Part shown: piece after piece, positions 56,096 through 64,000 of the stretch
Layout: each line of letters opens with the position of its first letter
Position numbering within the stretch: the first letter of the stretch is position 1
NCBI RefSeq assembly: GCF_001611675.1
Contig: NZ_CP014766.1
Span: 4,216,001 to 4,280,000 of the forward strand
DNA: 64,000 bases
DNA from: Pontibacter akesuensis
GTDB taxonomy: Bacteria; Bacteroidota; Bacteroidia; Cytophagales; Hymenobacteraceae
Direction: 5' to 3'
The notes under the pieces: generated by a model
Seen by the model: the letters and a program-made list of their open reading frames with translations, nothing else
The model's database searches: none
Told to the model about the DNA's origin: nothing
Position numbers and translations under genes: made by a program

Positions 56096-56488
56096 TTATT
56101 TAGCTGTAACGGGTCTGTAGTATCCTACTTCTGAAATTTTGCCCACGGCAGTAAGGCGAATTTCAATCCTGTTGGCGTCAGACAACTGTTTGTTATCTAC
56201 ACACTGCGCGCCCTGCTCGATATAGTAGTAGTAGATGCGCTGGTTCCCTGCCAGTAATTCCTCACTATCTGGTTTGCCCAGCAGATTTCTCAGCACGTAT
56301 TCTTTTTTGCCGTAAAGCTCTTTTTTGATCTTCTCAAAATCATCAAGTAGCGCTGCCCGCTTATTCTCGCAGCTGTAGCGGTCACTCTTCCAGGTTTCGC
56401 TGTCAAAGCCTTCTAAACTTTCTGGTACACCGCAGGAGCCAAGCAAAAAGAGGCCAAGCACGGGAATCACTCTAAAATTTTTTATCAT
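56096..56488 (-). CDS. Small lipoprotein, 130 residues
   Basis: From the ATG at 56488: MIKNFRVIPVLGLFLLGSCG, lipobox LGSC (C19). The mature region has KKEYVLRNLLGKPDSEELLAGN, YYYYIEQGAQC and ANRIEIRLTAVGKISEVG, resembling the SmpA/BamE-like or 'outer membrane protein assembly factor' small domains that start with a (V/L)xxxLGxP loop. That similarity is only by motif. A longer frame to 56545 exists; the lipobox favours the shorter form. Confidence 0.72.
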   Translation of the reverse strand: MIKNFRVIPVLGLFLLGSCGVPESLEGFDSETWKSDRYSCENKRAALLDDFEKIKKELYGKKEYVLRNLLGKPDSEELLAGNQRIYYYYIEQGAQCVDNKQLSDANRIEIRLTAVGKISEVGYYRPVTAK

Positions 56489-56752
56489 GTGGGTGAATTT
56501 CTGCATAAAATTGCTGTTTTGTGCGTTGTCACACAAGCGAAACATTATAAAAAAGGTTTTGTTGCACCAACCCTGAAAGAAATAGAATGGTACTTATATT
56601 ATGTAGGTATCAGCACGTTAGGTGTTGCATTTGTTGCAAAATAGGCTTAGGTTTATTGTAGGTCAATAATGGCAATCCTGCTGCTGCGGAACAAATTGTA
56701 CTGTAGTGGCTGTTGATTTAAAAGAACGAACATAAAAGAAGCTATTCTCCTT

Positions 56753-57565
56753 ATGCTAAAGATCATTCTATCCTCCATCACCCTTGGCTTAATGTCTTTT
56801 GTTTCATCCATTCCAGAGCAGGCCGCTGCTGCCGTGCCTCATGTGGCGCCAGTAGAAGCAGTGTCCGCAACAAAAAGCGGAGCCTCGGCAGTGGCAAAAA
56901 AGGAAGCTTTCGAGAAACATGTGGACGACCTGTATGACCGCCTGGACCTGAGAAGAAAAGGACTTTCGTATGATGTTTTCAGAAAAGCCGTAGTTGGCAT
57001 GGAAAACTTCAAGCGTATGCAGTTAGTCGCTCCTTCCAAGTCTGTTTTGTCGGTGGTTGATTTCACAAAGCCAAGCACTGAGAAGCGTCTTTGGATTATT
57101 GATTTAAAGTCGAAGAAGGTTTTGTTTAACACCTTGGTAGCCCATGGCCGCAATACAGGGCAGAACGAGGCCAACCAGTTCTCTAACACGCCTAATTCAT
57201 ACATGAGCAGCCTTGGGTTTTACCTTACAGATGCGCCCTATTATGGCAAGCACGGTCTGTCGCTGCGCATGAAAGGGATGGACGAGGGTTTCAACACCAA
57301 CGCCATGGAACGTGCCATCGTGGTGCATGGCGCTGATTATGTGAGCGAGGCTTTCGTGAAGCAGAATGGCCGCCTTGGACGCAGCCTAGGATGTCCTTCC
57401 GTGCCGAAGGAAGTTTCAGATGAAGTAATAGCGACCATCAAAAATAATTCTGTGTTCTACATCCATGGCAACGACAGCAAGTATACTTCCCGTTTTTTGA
57501 ACGACAACACAGCGGTAGAGTCCTTTGCACTTGAAAATAACATAACAGCTGACATAGCCAGCTGA
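56753..57565 (+). CDS. Murein L,D-transpeptidase catalytic-domain family protein
   Basis: A 270-residue exported protein. Signal peptide of about 25 residues (SSIPEQAAAA), then the catalytic YkuD_2 domain. The active-site run VVHGADYVSEAFV and LGRSLGCPSVPKEV give the conserved His and Cys (SLGCP) of L,D-transpeptidases. It probably cross-links or trims peptidoglycan. A 207-base promoter region precedes it. It contains the palindrome AAGTATACTT at about 57479-57488, encoding KYTS. Confidence 0.88.
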   Translation: MLKIILSSITLGLMSFVSSIPEQAAAAVPHVAPVEAVSATKSGASAVAKKEAFEKHVDDLYDRLDLRRKGLSYDVFRKAVVGMENFKRMQLVAPSKSVLSVVDFTKPSTEKRLWIIDLKSKKVLFNTLVAHGRNTGQNEANQFSNTPNSYMSSLGFYLTDAPYYGKHGLSLRMKGMDEGFNTNAMERAIVVHGADYVSEAFVKQNGRLGRSLGCPSVPKEVSDEVIATIKNNSVFYIHGNDSKYTSRFLNDNTAVESFALENNITADIAS

Positions 57566-57585
57566 AGTCAACGAAGCGAAGAAAT

Positions 57586-57625
57586 AAAAAAAGCCCCCTG
57601 TGCCTAAGCGCAGGGGGCTTTTTTT
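57586..57625. terminator. Bidirectional terminator after the L,D-transpeptidase gene
   Basis: Fifteen-base arms AAAAAAAGCCCCCTG and CAGGGGGCTTTTTTT with a 10-base loop, flanked by A/T runs on both sides. It sits between convergent genes. Confidence 0.9.
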
Positions 57626-57643
57626 TGAACTTGTTATACTTAC

Positions 57644-57841
57644 TTAAGCCTCGTCTTTAGTGGTTTTGATCAGATTTATTCCTGAAAAGAAAAAGATCAG
57701 ACCAACAATGAAGGGAACTGCAGCTGTATATTTTCCAATTACACCGCCATCGCCTCCCATCAGGAAGGCGTAAGCTCCCCATATTATTCCTGCTATACCC
57801 AATAGGGTTAGCAGGGATCCGAATGTGCGTTTCTGGTTCAT
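57644..57841 (-). CDS. Small two-helix membrane protein, 65 residues
   Basis: Two hydrophobic segments (LLTLLGIAGIIWGAYAFLM and VPFIVGLIFFFSGINLI) separated by a Gly/Asp-rich loop (GGDGGVIGKY), ending with a charged tail KTTKDEA. No named family is assigned; similar small proteins are common in Bacteroidota. Convergent with the L,D-transpeptidase gene across its terminator. Confidence 0.75.
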   Translation of the reverse strand: MNQKRTFGSLLTLLGIAGIIWGAYAFLMGGDGGVIGKYTAAVPFIVGLIFFFSGINLIKTTKDEA

Positions 57842-58101
57842 ATTTGTTTTGTTTAAGTATAAGCAAGCCGTAGCAGAGCTACAGCGTTGAATGTAATACG
57901 ATTATTATTTCATTAAGTCTATATAGTACTTGTGGTTAAGCCTTTGTTACTGATCCTAACTCTTGTTTTCTTCTTTCAGGATGGGCTGGTTGAATGGCTG
58001 CAACAGGGCGTTTGCTGTTAAAAAACACCCGCATAACCAGCACCTCCCTTCTCCCGTTGATGCAGGTAAACAAGCCTACAAGCTATACTTTATTTTAATG
58101 T

Positions 58102-58911
58102 ATGAGAGTTATACTTAAGTTTATTGTTGCCATTTTGGTGGCTATCGTGTCGCTGGGTACTTACTGGTGCAGCAGTGAGGAGAACGAATATACTGGCGAA
58201 ACGCAGCGGGTGGATATGACTGTTGAGCAGGAAATAGCGTTAGGCCTGCAGGCGGCACCGGAAATAGCGCAGCAGTACGGCGGCTTGCATCCCGACCAGG
58301 AAGCGGCGGCCGCTGTGAAGGCAATGGGGCAGAAACTCGTGCAAAGCACCCGCGTGCGTGAATCGCCTTATCAATTTGATTTTCACCTGCTGGCTGATGA
58401 GCAAACAGTAAACGCTTTCGCTTTGCCAGGAGGGCAGATTTTTATCACAGCAGGCCTATTGAAAAAACTGGAAACTGAGGCGCAGTTGGCGGGAGTTATT
58501 GGCCATGAGATAGGGCACGTAGTAGCCCGGCACTCAGCGCAGCAGCTGGCAAAAGCCAAGCTTACGCAGGGCTTAACCGGGGCCGCAGCTATTGCCACCT
58601 ATGATCCTGACAACCCTGCCAGCCGTTCTGGCGCCGCCGTGGCCGCTATGATCGGGCAACTTACCAACATGCGCTACGGACGCGAGGATGAGCTGGAGTC
58701 TGATAAGCTGGCGGTGCAGCTAACCGGTGCAGCAGGCTACGACCCACGCGCCATGATAGAAGTTATGCGCATATTGGCGCAGGCAAGTGGGGGAGCAGGT
58801 GGCCCTGAGTTCCTGCAGACGCACCCCAACCCGGGCAACCGCGTGGCCGAAATAGAGCGCGCCATCGCTGAAGAGTACCCCAATGGTTTGCCAGCAGGTT
58901 TGAAAGAGTAA
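58102..58911 (+). CDS. M48-family metallopeptidase
   Basis: A 269-residue peptidase with an N-terminal hydrophobic signal and YWCSS lipobox-like site near residue 23. The zinc site HEIGH lies in GVIGHEIGHVVARHSAQQL near residue 133, and the third ligand Glu in REDELESDKLAVQL near 200. This is an Oma1/BepA-like periplasmic quality-control protease. TATACTT words flank the start. Confidence 0.92.
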   Translation: MRVILKFIVAILVAIVSLGTYWCSSEENEYTGETQRVDMTVEQEIALGLQAAPEIAQQYGGLHPDQEAAAAVKAMGQKLVQSTRVRESPYQFDFHLLADEQTVNAFALPGGQIFITAGLLKKLETEAQLAGVIGHEIGHVVARHSAQQLAKAKLTQGLTGAAAIATYDPDNPASRSGAAVAAMIGQLTNMRYGREDELESDKLAVQLTGAAGYDPRAMIEVMRILAQASGGAGGPEFLQTHPNPGNRVAEIERAIAEEYPNGLPAGLKE

Positions 58912-59082
58912 GGCAGCAGTGGCGGATTGCAGGGAGGTGAAGGACTACTGGCCGTTTTGTTTGGACAAGATTGTCCGATGACAGTAAAAGTTACTTTGTG
59001 CCTGTTCTTGCGTAAGCTCTATGCTACAGGCGCAAGCGCCCTATACTTTGGGCATAACAGCAATAAAAACAGTACCCAAACT

Positions 59083-59982
59083 ATGAAGCACACACACATT
59101 CTTTTTGTATTGAATCCTATTTCAGGGGATGTAGAAAAAGATGATCTGGAGATTGATATTCGAACTACTTGCGAGGAGCATGGAGTAAAATGCGACTTCT
59201 TTACGACTACGGGAGAAGAAGATGAGTTGCGCATTAAGGAGTTACTGACAGGGCAGCAATACAATGCTGTCTATGCCATAGGAGGTGATGGCACGGTAAG
59301 TATAGTTGCTTCGCTGCTCATTGGCACGCAGACTCCCCTCGGCATTATTCCCCTGGGCTCAGGCAATGGCCTTGCCAAAGACCTGAATATTCCGCAGGAT
59401 ACGGAGGAGGCACTGCACCTCATACGCGAGCACGCGGTGCGTAACATTGATACGCTGACAGTGAACGGGCACCCTTCCATACACCTAAGCGACCTTGGGT
59501 TCAATGCCCTGGTTGTAAAAAAGTTCTGCGAGGGGGATACCCGTGGGCCTGGAGCATACGCCTGGATTGCGATGCAGGAGTACCTGTCGTATGAGCCGAA
59601 GCAGTACCGTATAGAAACGGATACTGAGAATTTTGAAGGGCCCGCTTTTATGGTCACTATTGCGAATGCCAATGCATTTGGCAGCAATGCCACCATTAAC
59701 CCGAATGGAATCCTGAACGACGGCCGGTTTGAAATTTGCCTGATAGAGCCTTTCCCAAAAGCGGCGGCACTGGGCATTCTCTACCAACTTTACACCGACA
59801 GCATCGATACCAGTGTGTATACGCGTAAAATAACATGCACGCGCGCTACCATATACAACCTGGAGCACGAGGTGCTTCATATTGATGGGGAGCCCGTACC
59901 GACGGAGGATGTAATAAAAGTGCAGATTTTGCCAAAAAGCCTGAAGGTTATACTTCCGAAGGAATTACCAGAAAAGCTTTAA
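59083..59982 (+). CDS. Diacylglycerol kinase-family lipid kinase
   Basis: 299 residues from the ATG at 59083. The catalytic GGDGT motif lies in VYAIGGDGTVSIV near residue 68 and GSGNGLAKDLNIP near 92. The C-terminal beta domain ends EVLHIDGEPVPTEDVIKVQILP. It phosphorylates diacylglycerol or a related lipid (DgkB/YegS-like), probably in membrane lipid recycling. The upstream extension to 58927 lacks conserved sequence. Confidence 0.92.
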   Translation: MKHTHILFVLNPISGDVEKDDLEIDIRTTCEEHGVKCDFFTTTGEEDELRIKELLTGQQYNAVYAIGGDGTVSIVASLLIGTQTPLGIIPLGSGNGLAKDLNIPQDTEEALHLIREHAVRNIDTLTVNGHPSIHLSDLGFNALVVKKFCEGDTRGPGAYAWIAMQEYLSYEPKQYRIETDTENFEGPAFMVTIANANAFGSNATINPNGILNDGRFEICLIEPFPKAAALGILYQLYTDSIDTSVYTRKITCTRATIYNLEHEVLHIDGEPVPTEDVIKVQILPKSLKVILPKELPEKL

Positions 59983-60046
59983 GAATAATTTTTAAAATCT
60001 CTGTCCAATTTACAGCAACAACTATTTCATTCGTGGTTTTGCAGTT

Positions 60047-61240
60047 TTAAGCATGCATAGGCAGCAGTTTTCTGAAGGCTACCTGCCCTAGGGAAGTATC
60101 CTCTGCAACCGTACGGCACTCCAGCCATGCTTGCCCGTTTGCATAGAAGTTGACCACAAAAAAGCCTAGTGCTTCCAGGGTAAAAGTGGCTTTCCCTCCC
60201 TTCTTTACGAATGCGGTTTTGCTGCCTGATCCGCTCACAATGTAGTGGTTGTTCTGCACCTCAAAGTGCTGCAGGTTGTGGTCGTGCCCAGCTACGTAAA
60301 TGAGGTTGTTGTACCGGTGAAAAATGCGCAGCAGGCGTTTGCGCATCTGCTTATACTTGCGGTGCGACATGTCCTCATATGCTCCGAAAAAGCGCCTGTA
60401 AAATGGGTAGACAGAGCCAAAGAGGGGCAGCGGAATGTATATTCGCTTGTGCATGGCCGTGAGCGGGAAGATGTGCTGCTTCACAGTGAACTTACCCCCA
60501 TGCAAGGCGTTGCTGTAAAGCGGGTGATGCGCTGCGATAAGGACCTGCTGGTGCGTATTTCGTTTCAGAAGTCTGTTCAGTTCCACAAAAAACTCCTCAA
60601 TATGCGTGTAAGGGCAGTCTTGTTTGTGCCCCAAAGGCTTCTCCCCACGCTGCACGAACCACTGCGTGTTTATCACCACCAGCAGCACGCCATCTGCCAG
60701 TTGAATCTCGCTCGGGCCGGGGCAGCCATTTGGTGGGAGGTATACTTCGGGCTCCTGTATTTTCTCCCGCACGTAAAGTTCCTGCCGCAGCATCTGTTCA
60801 TAACCGCCTGTGCGGCCCTTGAGCCAATCGTGATTGCCGCTGAGCAGGATGCCTTTGCCGGGGTATGCTGCTATACTTTTAATGATGGTGTTGAGCCGAG
60901 CCTCGGCGGTAGGCCGGTGGCGGTGTCCCTCTTCGGGTAAACCAATAGGGTAAATGTTATCCCCCAGGAAAACCATGGTACCTTTATCCTGCGCCTCCTG
61001 CTGCCATTGGCTCACTAAGTTTATAACTGGGTCAGAGCCGTCAGTAGCCAGAGCACCTACGTCTCCTATCAGCGCCACCGAATGAACCAGTTCTTCTTCA
61101 GGCGGGGGAGCAAGCCGCTGCCATCCCACGTCTGATAGGCGGTAAAATGGTTTACGCCTGTATTTGCGCTCCTGCCAATAGGTGAACACAAAAAAGGCGA
61201 ACAGCAACGTCGGAATAATAACAAGGAAGTACACCAGCAT
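60047..61240 (-). CDS. Membrane-anchored metallophosphoesterase
   Basis: 397 residues. One transmembrane helix spans residues 2-20 (YFLVIIPTLLFAFFVFTYW). The calcineurin-like metal motifs appear in order: GDVGAL, FLGDNIYP, LLSGNHDW, AHHPLYSN and VAGHDHNL. It hydrolyses phosphomonoesters or diesters; the substrate is unknown. It probably forms a pair with the LON-domain gene, 30 bases upstream on the same strand. Confidence 0.9.
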   Translation of the reverse strand: MLVYFLVIIPTLLFAFFVFTYWQERKYRRKPFYRLSDVGWQRLAPPPEEELVHSVALIGDVGALATDGSDPVINLVSQWQQEAQDKGTMVFLGDNIYPIGLPEEGHRHRPTAEARLNTIIKSIAAYPGKGILLSGNHDWLKGRTGGYEQMLRQELYVREKIQEPEVYLPPNGCPGPSEIQLADGVLLVVINTQWFVQRGEKPLGHKQDCPYTHIEEFFVELNRLLKRNTHQQVLIAAHHPLYSNALHGGKFTVKQHIFPLTAMHKRIYIPLPLFGSVYPFYRRFFGAYEDMSHRKYKQMRKRLLRIFHRYNNLIYVAGHDHNLQHFEVQNNHYIVSGSGSKTAFVKKGGKATFTLEALGFFVVNFYANGQAWLECRTVAEDTSLGQVAFRKLLPMHA

Positions 61241-61270
61241 ATAGTAGGAACAGCTGTTCGGGGATAAGTT

Positions 61271-61906
61271 CTAAAAGTTAGGAGGAGTCAGGTTTTTGAA
61301 GTGCCCGTTCAGCCGCACACGGTCCTTGAGCTTTTCTGTTTCCCTTACCACCGGCAATACCTGCTGTAGGTGCAGCAAAATAACCTCCTGCCGTTCCTTC
61401 TCGCTTCGTAGCTGCAGCAGGGCGTACTCCTGAGCTACATTCAGGCCCAGGTGGTGCGCCACATCGTAACTCTTGAAATCCTCGGGCAAGTCCGCTGAAA
61501 ATTTGGTGAGGCCAAGGGCCGTATACAATTGCTGCAGCAGCTCCTTTATTTTCATTTTTGTGATGATATCTTCTTCAGCATTGTTCTCCACCAACTCTAC
61601 CTCTCCACCGGCATAAAGCCTGCCGGGTGCCATGCGGTCGAACCGGAGCAGTTTAAAGATGCCAAGGCCTTTGGTGCGAATATCCATCTCCCCGTTATCA
61701 TGCTTCTTGTCTATGCTTAGCAGAGCTATCTCGGTGCCGTATAGGCCCACGCCGTTATTGATGTAAGTCGGAATGCCGAAGGTGGTGCCGTTTTCAGCGC
61801 ATTCCAGCACCAGTTGTTTGTACCGGGGCTCAAATATATGCAGGTTCAGTTTTTCCCCCGGAAACACAACAACACTCAGAGGGAACAAGGGTAGGTATTT
61901 GCTCAT
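61271..61906 (-). CDS. LON peptidase N-terminal (substrate-binding) domain protein
   Basis: A 211-residue soluble protein consisting of a LON substrate-binding domain. YLPLFPLSVVVFPGEKLNLHIFEPRYKQLV is the typical start, followed by GTTFGIPTYI and GTEIALLSI. No ATPase or protease domain follows, so it is a stand-alone LON-like protein of unknown role. It precedes the metallophosphoesterase by 30 bases. Confidence 0.9.
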   Translation of the reverse strand: MSKYLPLFPLSVVVFPGEKLNLHIFEPRYKQLVLECAENGTTFGIPTYINNGVGLYGTEIALLSIDKKHDNGEMDIRTKGLGIFKLLRFDRMAPGRLYAGGEVELVENNAEEDIITKMKIKELLQQLYTALGLTKFSADLPEDFKSYDVAHHLGLNVAQEYALLQLRSEKERQEVILLHLQQVLPVVRETEKLKDRVRLNGHFKNLTPPNF

Positions 61907-62089
61907 AGTAATCAGGTATACAGGCGGAAGACAAGGAAAAGTGACAGCCCCCGAAGCTAAATATAAAATATAATTTAAAGATTTACCTTCAATGCTGTGC
62001 CGCGGTGCCTTGTTATAAAGTATGCGTACGGGGCTGGGCGCCTAGGGGTGCAATTGCCTGGCAAGAGTAGGAAAATATGCCAAACTCCT

Positions 62090-62097
62090 TACCTTTG
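62090..62097 (+). promoter_or_regulatory. -7 box upstream of mtgA
   Basis: TACCTTTG matches TAnnTTTG and ends 24 bases before the ATG. No clear -33 element at the usual spacing. Confidence 0.5.
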
Positions 62098-62121
62098 CCA
62101 CCCTAAGAAGAAGACGGAATA

Positions 62122-62859
62122 ATGGCAAAAAAGAGGTTTGGGCTTCGGGTGGTGTGGCTGCTGGCTATAAAGCTGATGCTAAGCCTATTCCTGATAAGTG
62201 TGGTGTGGGTGTTGCTATACCGATGGGTGGCGCCGCCGGCTACCCTGCACATGCTGCAGCGCCGTGCAGAGGCGGCAGCGGCTGGCAAAGAGGAGCCTGA
62301 AATAAAGTATAAATTCGTTCGTCTGGAGGACATGTCGGAGCAGTTGCCGTTAGCCGTTGTCGCCTCCGAAGACCAACGGTTCCTGCAACACAGCGGCTTC
62401 GATATTGATGCCATCGTAGATGCCTTCAAGCGTAACCGAAAGGGTGGAAATATTCGCGGGGGCAGTACCATCAGCCAGCAGGTGGCCAAAAATGTTTTCC
62501 TGTGGCATGGGCGCAGTTATTTTAGAAAAGCGGTAGAGGCTTATTTCACACTGCTGATAGAGGTGCTGTGGGGCAAAGAACGCATCATTGAAGTATACCT
62601 GAACATAGCCGAGATGGGCGATGGTGTTTTTGGTGTGGAGGCTGCCTCACAGCGTTACTTCGGCAAACCTGCCAGTGAACTGGGACGGCAGCAGTCAGCC
62701 TTGCTGGCGGCCGTATTACCCAACCCGATTAAGTATTCCGCTGCGCGCCCTTCCGGATACGTGCGCACCCGCCGGGGCCGCATTGCCCGTGCCATGCGTC
62801 GCCTGGGCGGAACAACTTATATCAAGGAAATCTTACCAGAGAAAGATGAAGAGAAATAA
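62122..62859 (+). CDS. mtgA: Monofunctional biosynthetic peptidoglycan transglycosylase
   Basis: 245 residues. One N-terminal transmembrane helix (VVWLLAIKLMLSLFLISVVW), then a GT51 domain with SEDQRFLQHSGFD (catalytic Glu), GGSTISQQVAKNVFL, KERIIEVYLNIAEMG and GVEAASQRYFGKPASEL. It polymerises glycan strands from lipid II without a transpeptidase domain. The next gene starts 14 bases before its stop. Confidence 0.95.
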   Translation: MAKKRFGLRVVWLLAIKLMLSLFLISVVWVLLYRWVAPPATLHMLQRRAEAAAAGKEEPEIKYKFVRLEDMSEQLPLAVVASEDQRFLQHSGFDIDAIVDAFKRNRKGGNIRGGSTISQQVAKNVFLWHGRSYFRKAVEAYFTLLIEVLWGKERIIEVYLNIAEMGDGVFGVEAASQRYFGKPASELGRQQSALLAAVLPNPIKYSAARPSGYVRTRRGRIARAMRRLGGTTYIKEILPEKDEEK

Positions 62860-63304
62860 GCTATACTTTCTGCTTGGCCTGGGGCTTGCCTGCGCCACAT
62901 CCTGCTCTCCAAAGCAGGGGTCACGGGCTTCGGCTAACGCACGACAGGAAGTGCACCAGGTACTCGAGGAGCAGGCACAATGCTGGAGCCGCGGTGATCT
63001 GGAGTGCTACATGCAGGGCTATTGGAAATCCGACTCGCTGCTGTTTATTGGCTCCCGCGGGCTTACGTACGGCTGGCAACCCACACTCAACAATTACAAG
63101 CGCGGCTACCCTAATACGGCAGCCATGGGCAAGCTGAGTTTTGACCTGAAGGAAACAAGGGCGCTGTCGCCGGAGACGATGCTGGTAGTAGGAAAATGGC
63201 ACCTGCAGCGCGATGCAGCACAAGGTGACCTGGAAGGGCATTTCTCAGTTATCTTCAAGCGTTTTTCCGAAGGGTGGAAGATCATTGCCGACCATTCCAG
63301 CTAA
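62846..63304 (+). CDS. DUF4440/NTF2-like lipoprotein
   Basis: 152 residues, ATG at 62846, overlapping mtgA by 14 bases. A lipoprotein signal (LLGLGLACATSC, Cys near residue 20) precedes an NTF2-like alpha+beta domain with VLEEQAQCWSRGDLECYMQGYW and a C-terminal HFSVIFKRFSEGWKIIADHSS. The fold is that of DUF4440/SnoaL proteins, often without catalytic activity. The overlap suggests coupled translation with mtgA and an envelope role. Confidence 0.85.
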   Translation: MKRNKLYFLLGLGLACATSCSPKQGSRASANARQEVHQVLEEQAQCWSRGDLECYMQGYWKSDSLLFIGSRGLTYGWQPTLNNYKRGYPNTAAMGKLSFDLKETRALSPETMLVVGKWHLQRDAAQGDLEGHFSVIFKRFSEGWKIIADHSS

Positions 63305-63313
63305 GCCTTTCAG

Positions 63314-63835
63314 CTACCGCTTATAGGTGACAGAAGCGACCTTCACCGTTTCGGCTACCTTTCCCATCTGAAGCAAAACCGTCTGACCGACTTTTGCACC
63401 TATCACCGCGCGGGCAAGCGGGGCAACGAAGGCAATTTTATTTTCCATAATTGAGGCCTCGTCCACGCCTACAATTGTTAAAAGGCGCTTCATGTTTTTC
63501 TTGCCTCCGCTAATTGTCTGCAACTCCACCGTGGCTCCAAAGCGAACCTCATCGGAAGGCTGGGTCTGAGGATCAATTACGCGGGCACTTGCCAGCCGCT
63601 GCGTCAGCGCACTTAGCTGTGCATTAAGAATGGTTAATTGCCGGGTGCGGTTCGCCTCATCCTCATGGTTTGCCTCTGTCTGCGCCCGTTCTGCCTCTAA
63701 TAATGCCAGTTCCTCTTTTAGCTGCGTCAGTCCCTGGGGCGTTATATAGTTGGTGGCGCCGGGCGGCAGGGCAGGGCGCTGCGGAATAATGGGCGGCTCG
63801 CCTGCGTTGTCTTCTTTTACAAATGCTCTGCTCAT
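63314..63835 (-). CDS. GreA/GreB-family transcription elongation factor-like protein
   Basis: 173 residues from the ATG at 63835. The N-terminal coiled coil (residues about 40-100) is LTQLKEELALLEAERAQTE; the C-terminal FKBP-like domain (about 105-173) has RFGATVELQTI, FVAPLARAVIGAKVGQTV and ends VKVASVTYKR. The arrangement is that of GreA/GreB, which insert into the RNA polymerase secondary channel, but the N-terminal 35 residues are an unusual Pro-rich extension and the acidic tip residues typical of cleavage factors are not clear. Its start overlaps the stop of the upstream gene as ATGA. Confidence 0.85.
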   Translation of the reverse strand: MSRAFVKEDNAGEPPIIPQRPALPPGATNYITPQGLTQLKEELALLEAERAQTEANHEDEANRTRQLTILNAQLSALTQRLASARVIDPQTQPSDEVRFGATVELQTISGGKKNMKRLLTIVGVDEASIMENKIAFVAPLARAVIGAKVGQTVLLQMGKVAETVKVASVTYKR

Positions 63836-63999
63836 ACCTGATGTAACGGGGACATTCCTGTGGGGTTCCTGCCTGTGGCTTTGCCGGAGCGGCTCATAGG
63901 CCGGGGTTCCCATTCTTCCGCAAGTATGCCATACTCAAAGTTATCGGACCAACCGCTTTTTAATGGCAGTACTTTACGCTTCCGGCCTTCTCTGCTCAT
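63832..63999 (-). CDS. Hypothetical protein, 55 residues or more
   Basis: Minus-strand frame from the ATG at 63999 to the TGA at 63832, 55 residues: MSREGRKRKVLPLKSGWSDN at the start, then FEYGILAEEWEPRPMSRSGK. The stop overlaps the GreA-like start codon as ATGA, which suggests a coupled pair. The start lies one base from the window edge, so the true start could be further upstream. Basic and polar, no known family. It contains an ATA-CTT codon pair within a GCATACTTG word. Confidence 0.5.
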   Translation of the reverse strand: MSREGRKRKVLPLKSGWSDNFEYGILAEEWEPRPMSRSGKATGRNPTGMSPLHQV

Positions 64000-64000
64000 A

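Overview
The window reads as chromosomal DNA of a Bacteroidota bacterium. The best guess is Cytophagales, family Hymenobacteraceae (Pontibacter-like). This rests on several signs: -7 boxes of the form TAnnTTTG, a secreted beta-helix protein with a type IX secretion (T9SS) C-terminal sorting signal, DUF4199 membrane proteins, a PorE-like TPR/beta-propeller/OmpA protein, cyanophycin synthetase, an arsenosugar cluster and base composition near 50% GC. The genus is inferred, not shown. I see no rRNA or tRNA genes, CRISPR arrays, phage genes or transposases; most of the window is core or housekeeping sequence.

Layout. 1-11 kb: 5' part of icmF (cut by the window edge), a PAS-LuxR regulator, lepA, folD, a zinc alcohol dehydrogenase, queE followed by a PorE-like protein, and gltA. 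11-20 kb: DUF4268 protein, MaoC dehydratase, aldo/keto reductase, a class V aminotransferase-like protein, an outer-membrane barrel, a 35-residue lysine-rich protein, a small lipoprotein, and cphA. 20-24 kb: T9SS beta-helix protein and a hexapeptide acetyltransferase. 24-32 kb: a collinear run of ROK kinase, tkt, rpiB, tal, gnd, zwf and pgl, giving the whole oxidative pentose phosphate branch and most of the non-oxidative one. 32-38 kb: a medium-chain reductase, a DUF808 membrane protein and an arsenosugar operon (CMD protein, arsS, a shrunken phosphate-transporter remnant, arsM). 38-50 kb: YpfJ-type metallopeptidase, aldo/keto reductase, mnmE, a thioredoxin lipoprotein, an NRAMP-UspA fusion with mntR, fabH, a glycosyltransferase, dapD and hbd. 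50-64 kb: twin 49/50-residue membrane proteins, an outer-membrane protein, an ABC-F ATPase, paired DUF4199 proteins, an L,D-transpeptidase, M48 peptidase, lipid kinase, metallophosphoesterase, LON-domain protein, mtgA, a DUF4440-like lipoprotein and a GreA/GreB-family factor.

The most unusual signal is not a gene. The 7-mer AAGTATA (reverse complement TATACTT) occurs about 80 times by hand count, where about 8 would be expected by chance. It is balanced between strands, lies in both genes and spacers, and is repeatedly paired as an inverted repeat inside hairpins that look like terminators. That pattern resembles DNA uptake sequences of naturally competent bacteria, although other explanations remain open. 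Also notable are an internally deleted PiT phosphate transporter inside the arsenosugar operon, the tandem small membrane genes that differ almost only at synonymous sites, and two families of short dispersed repeats.
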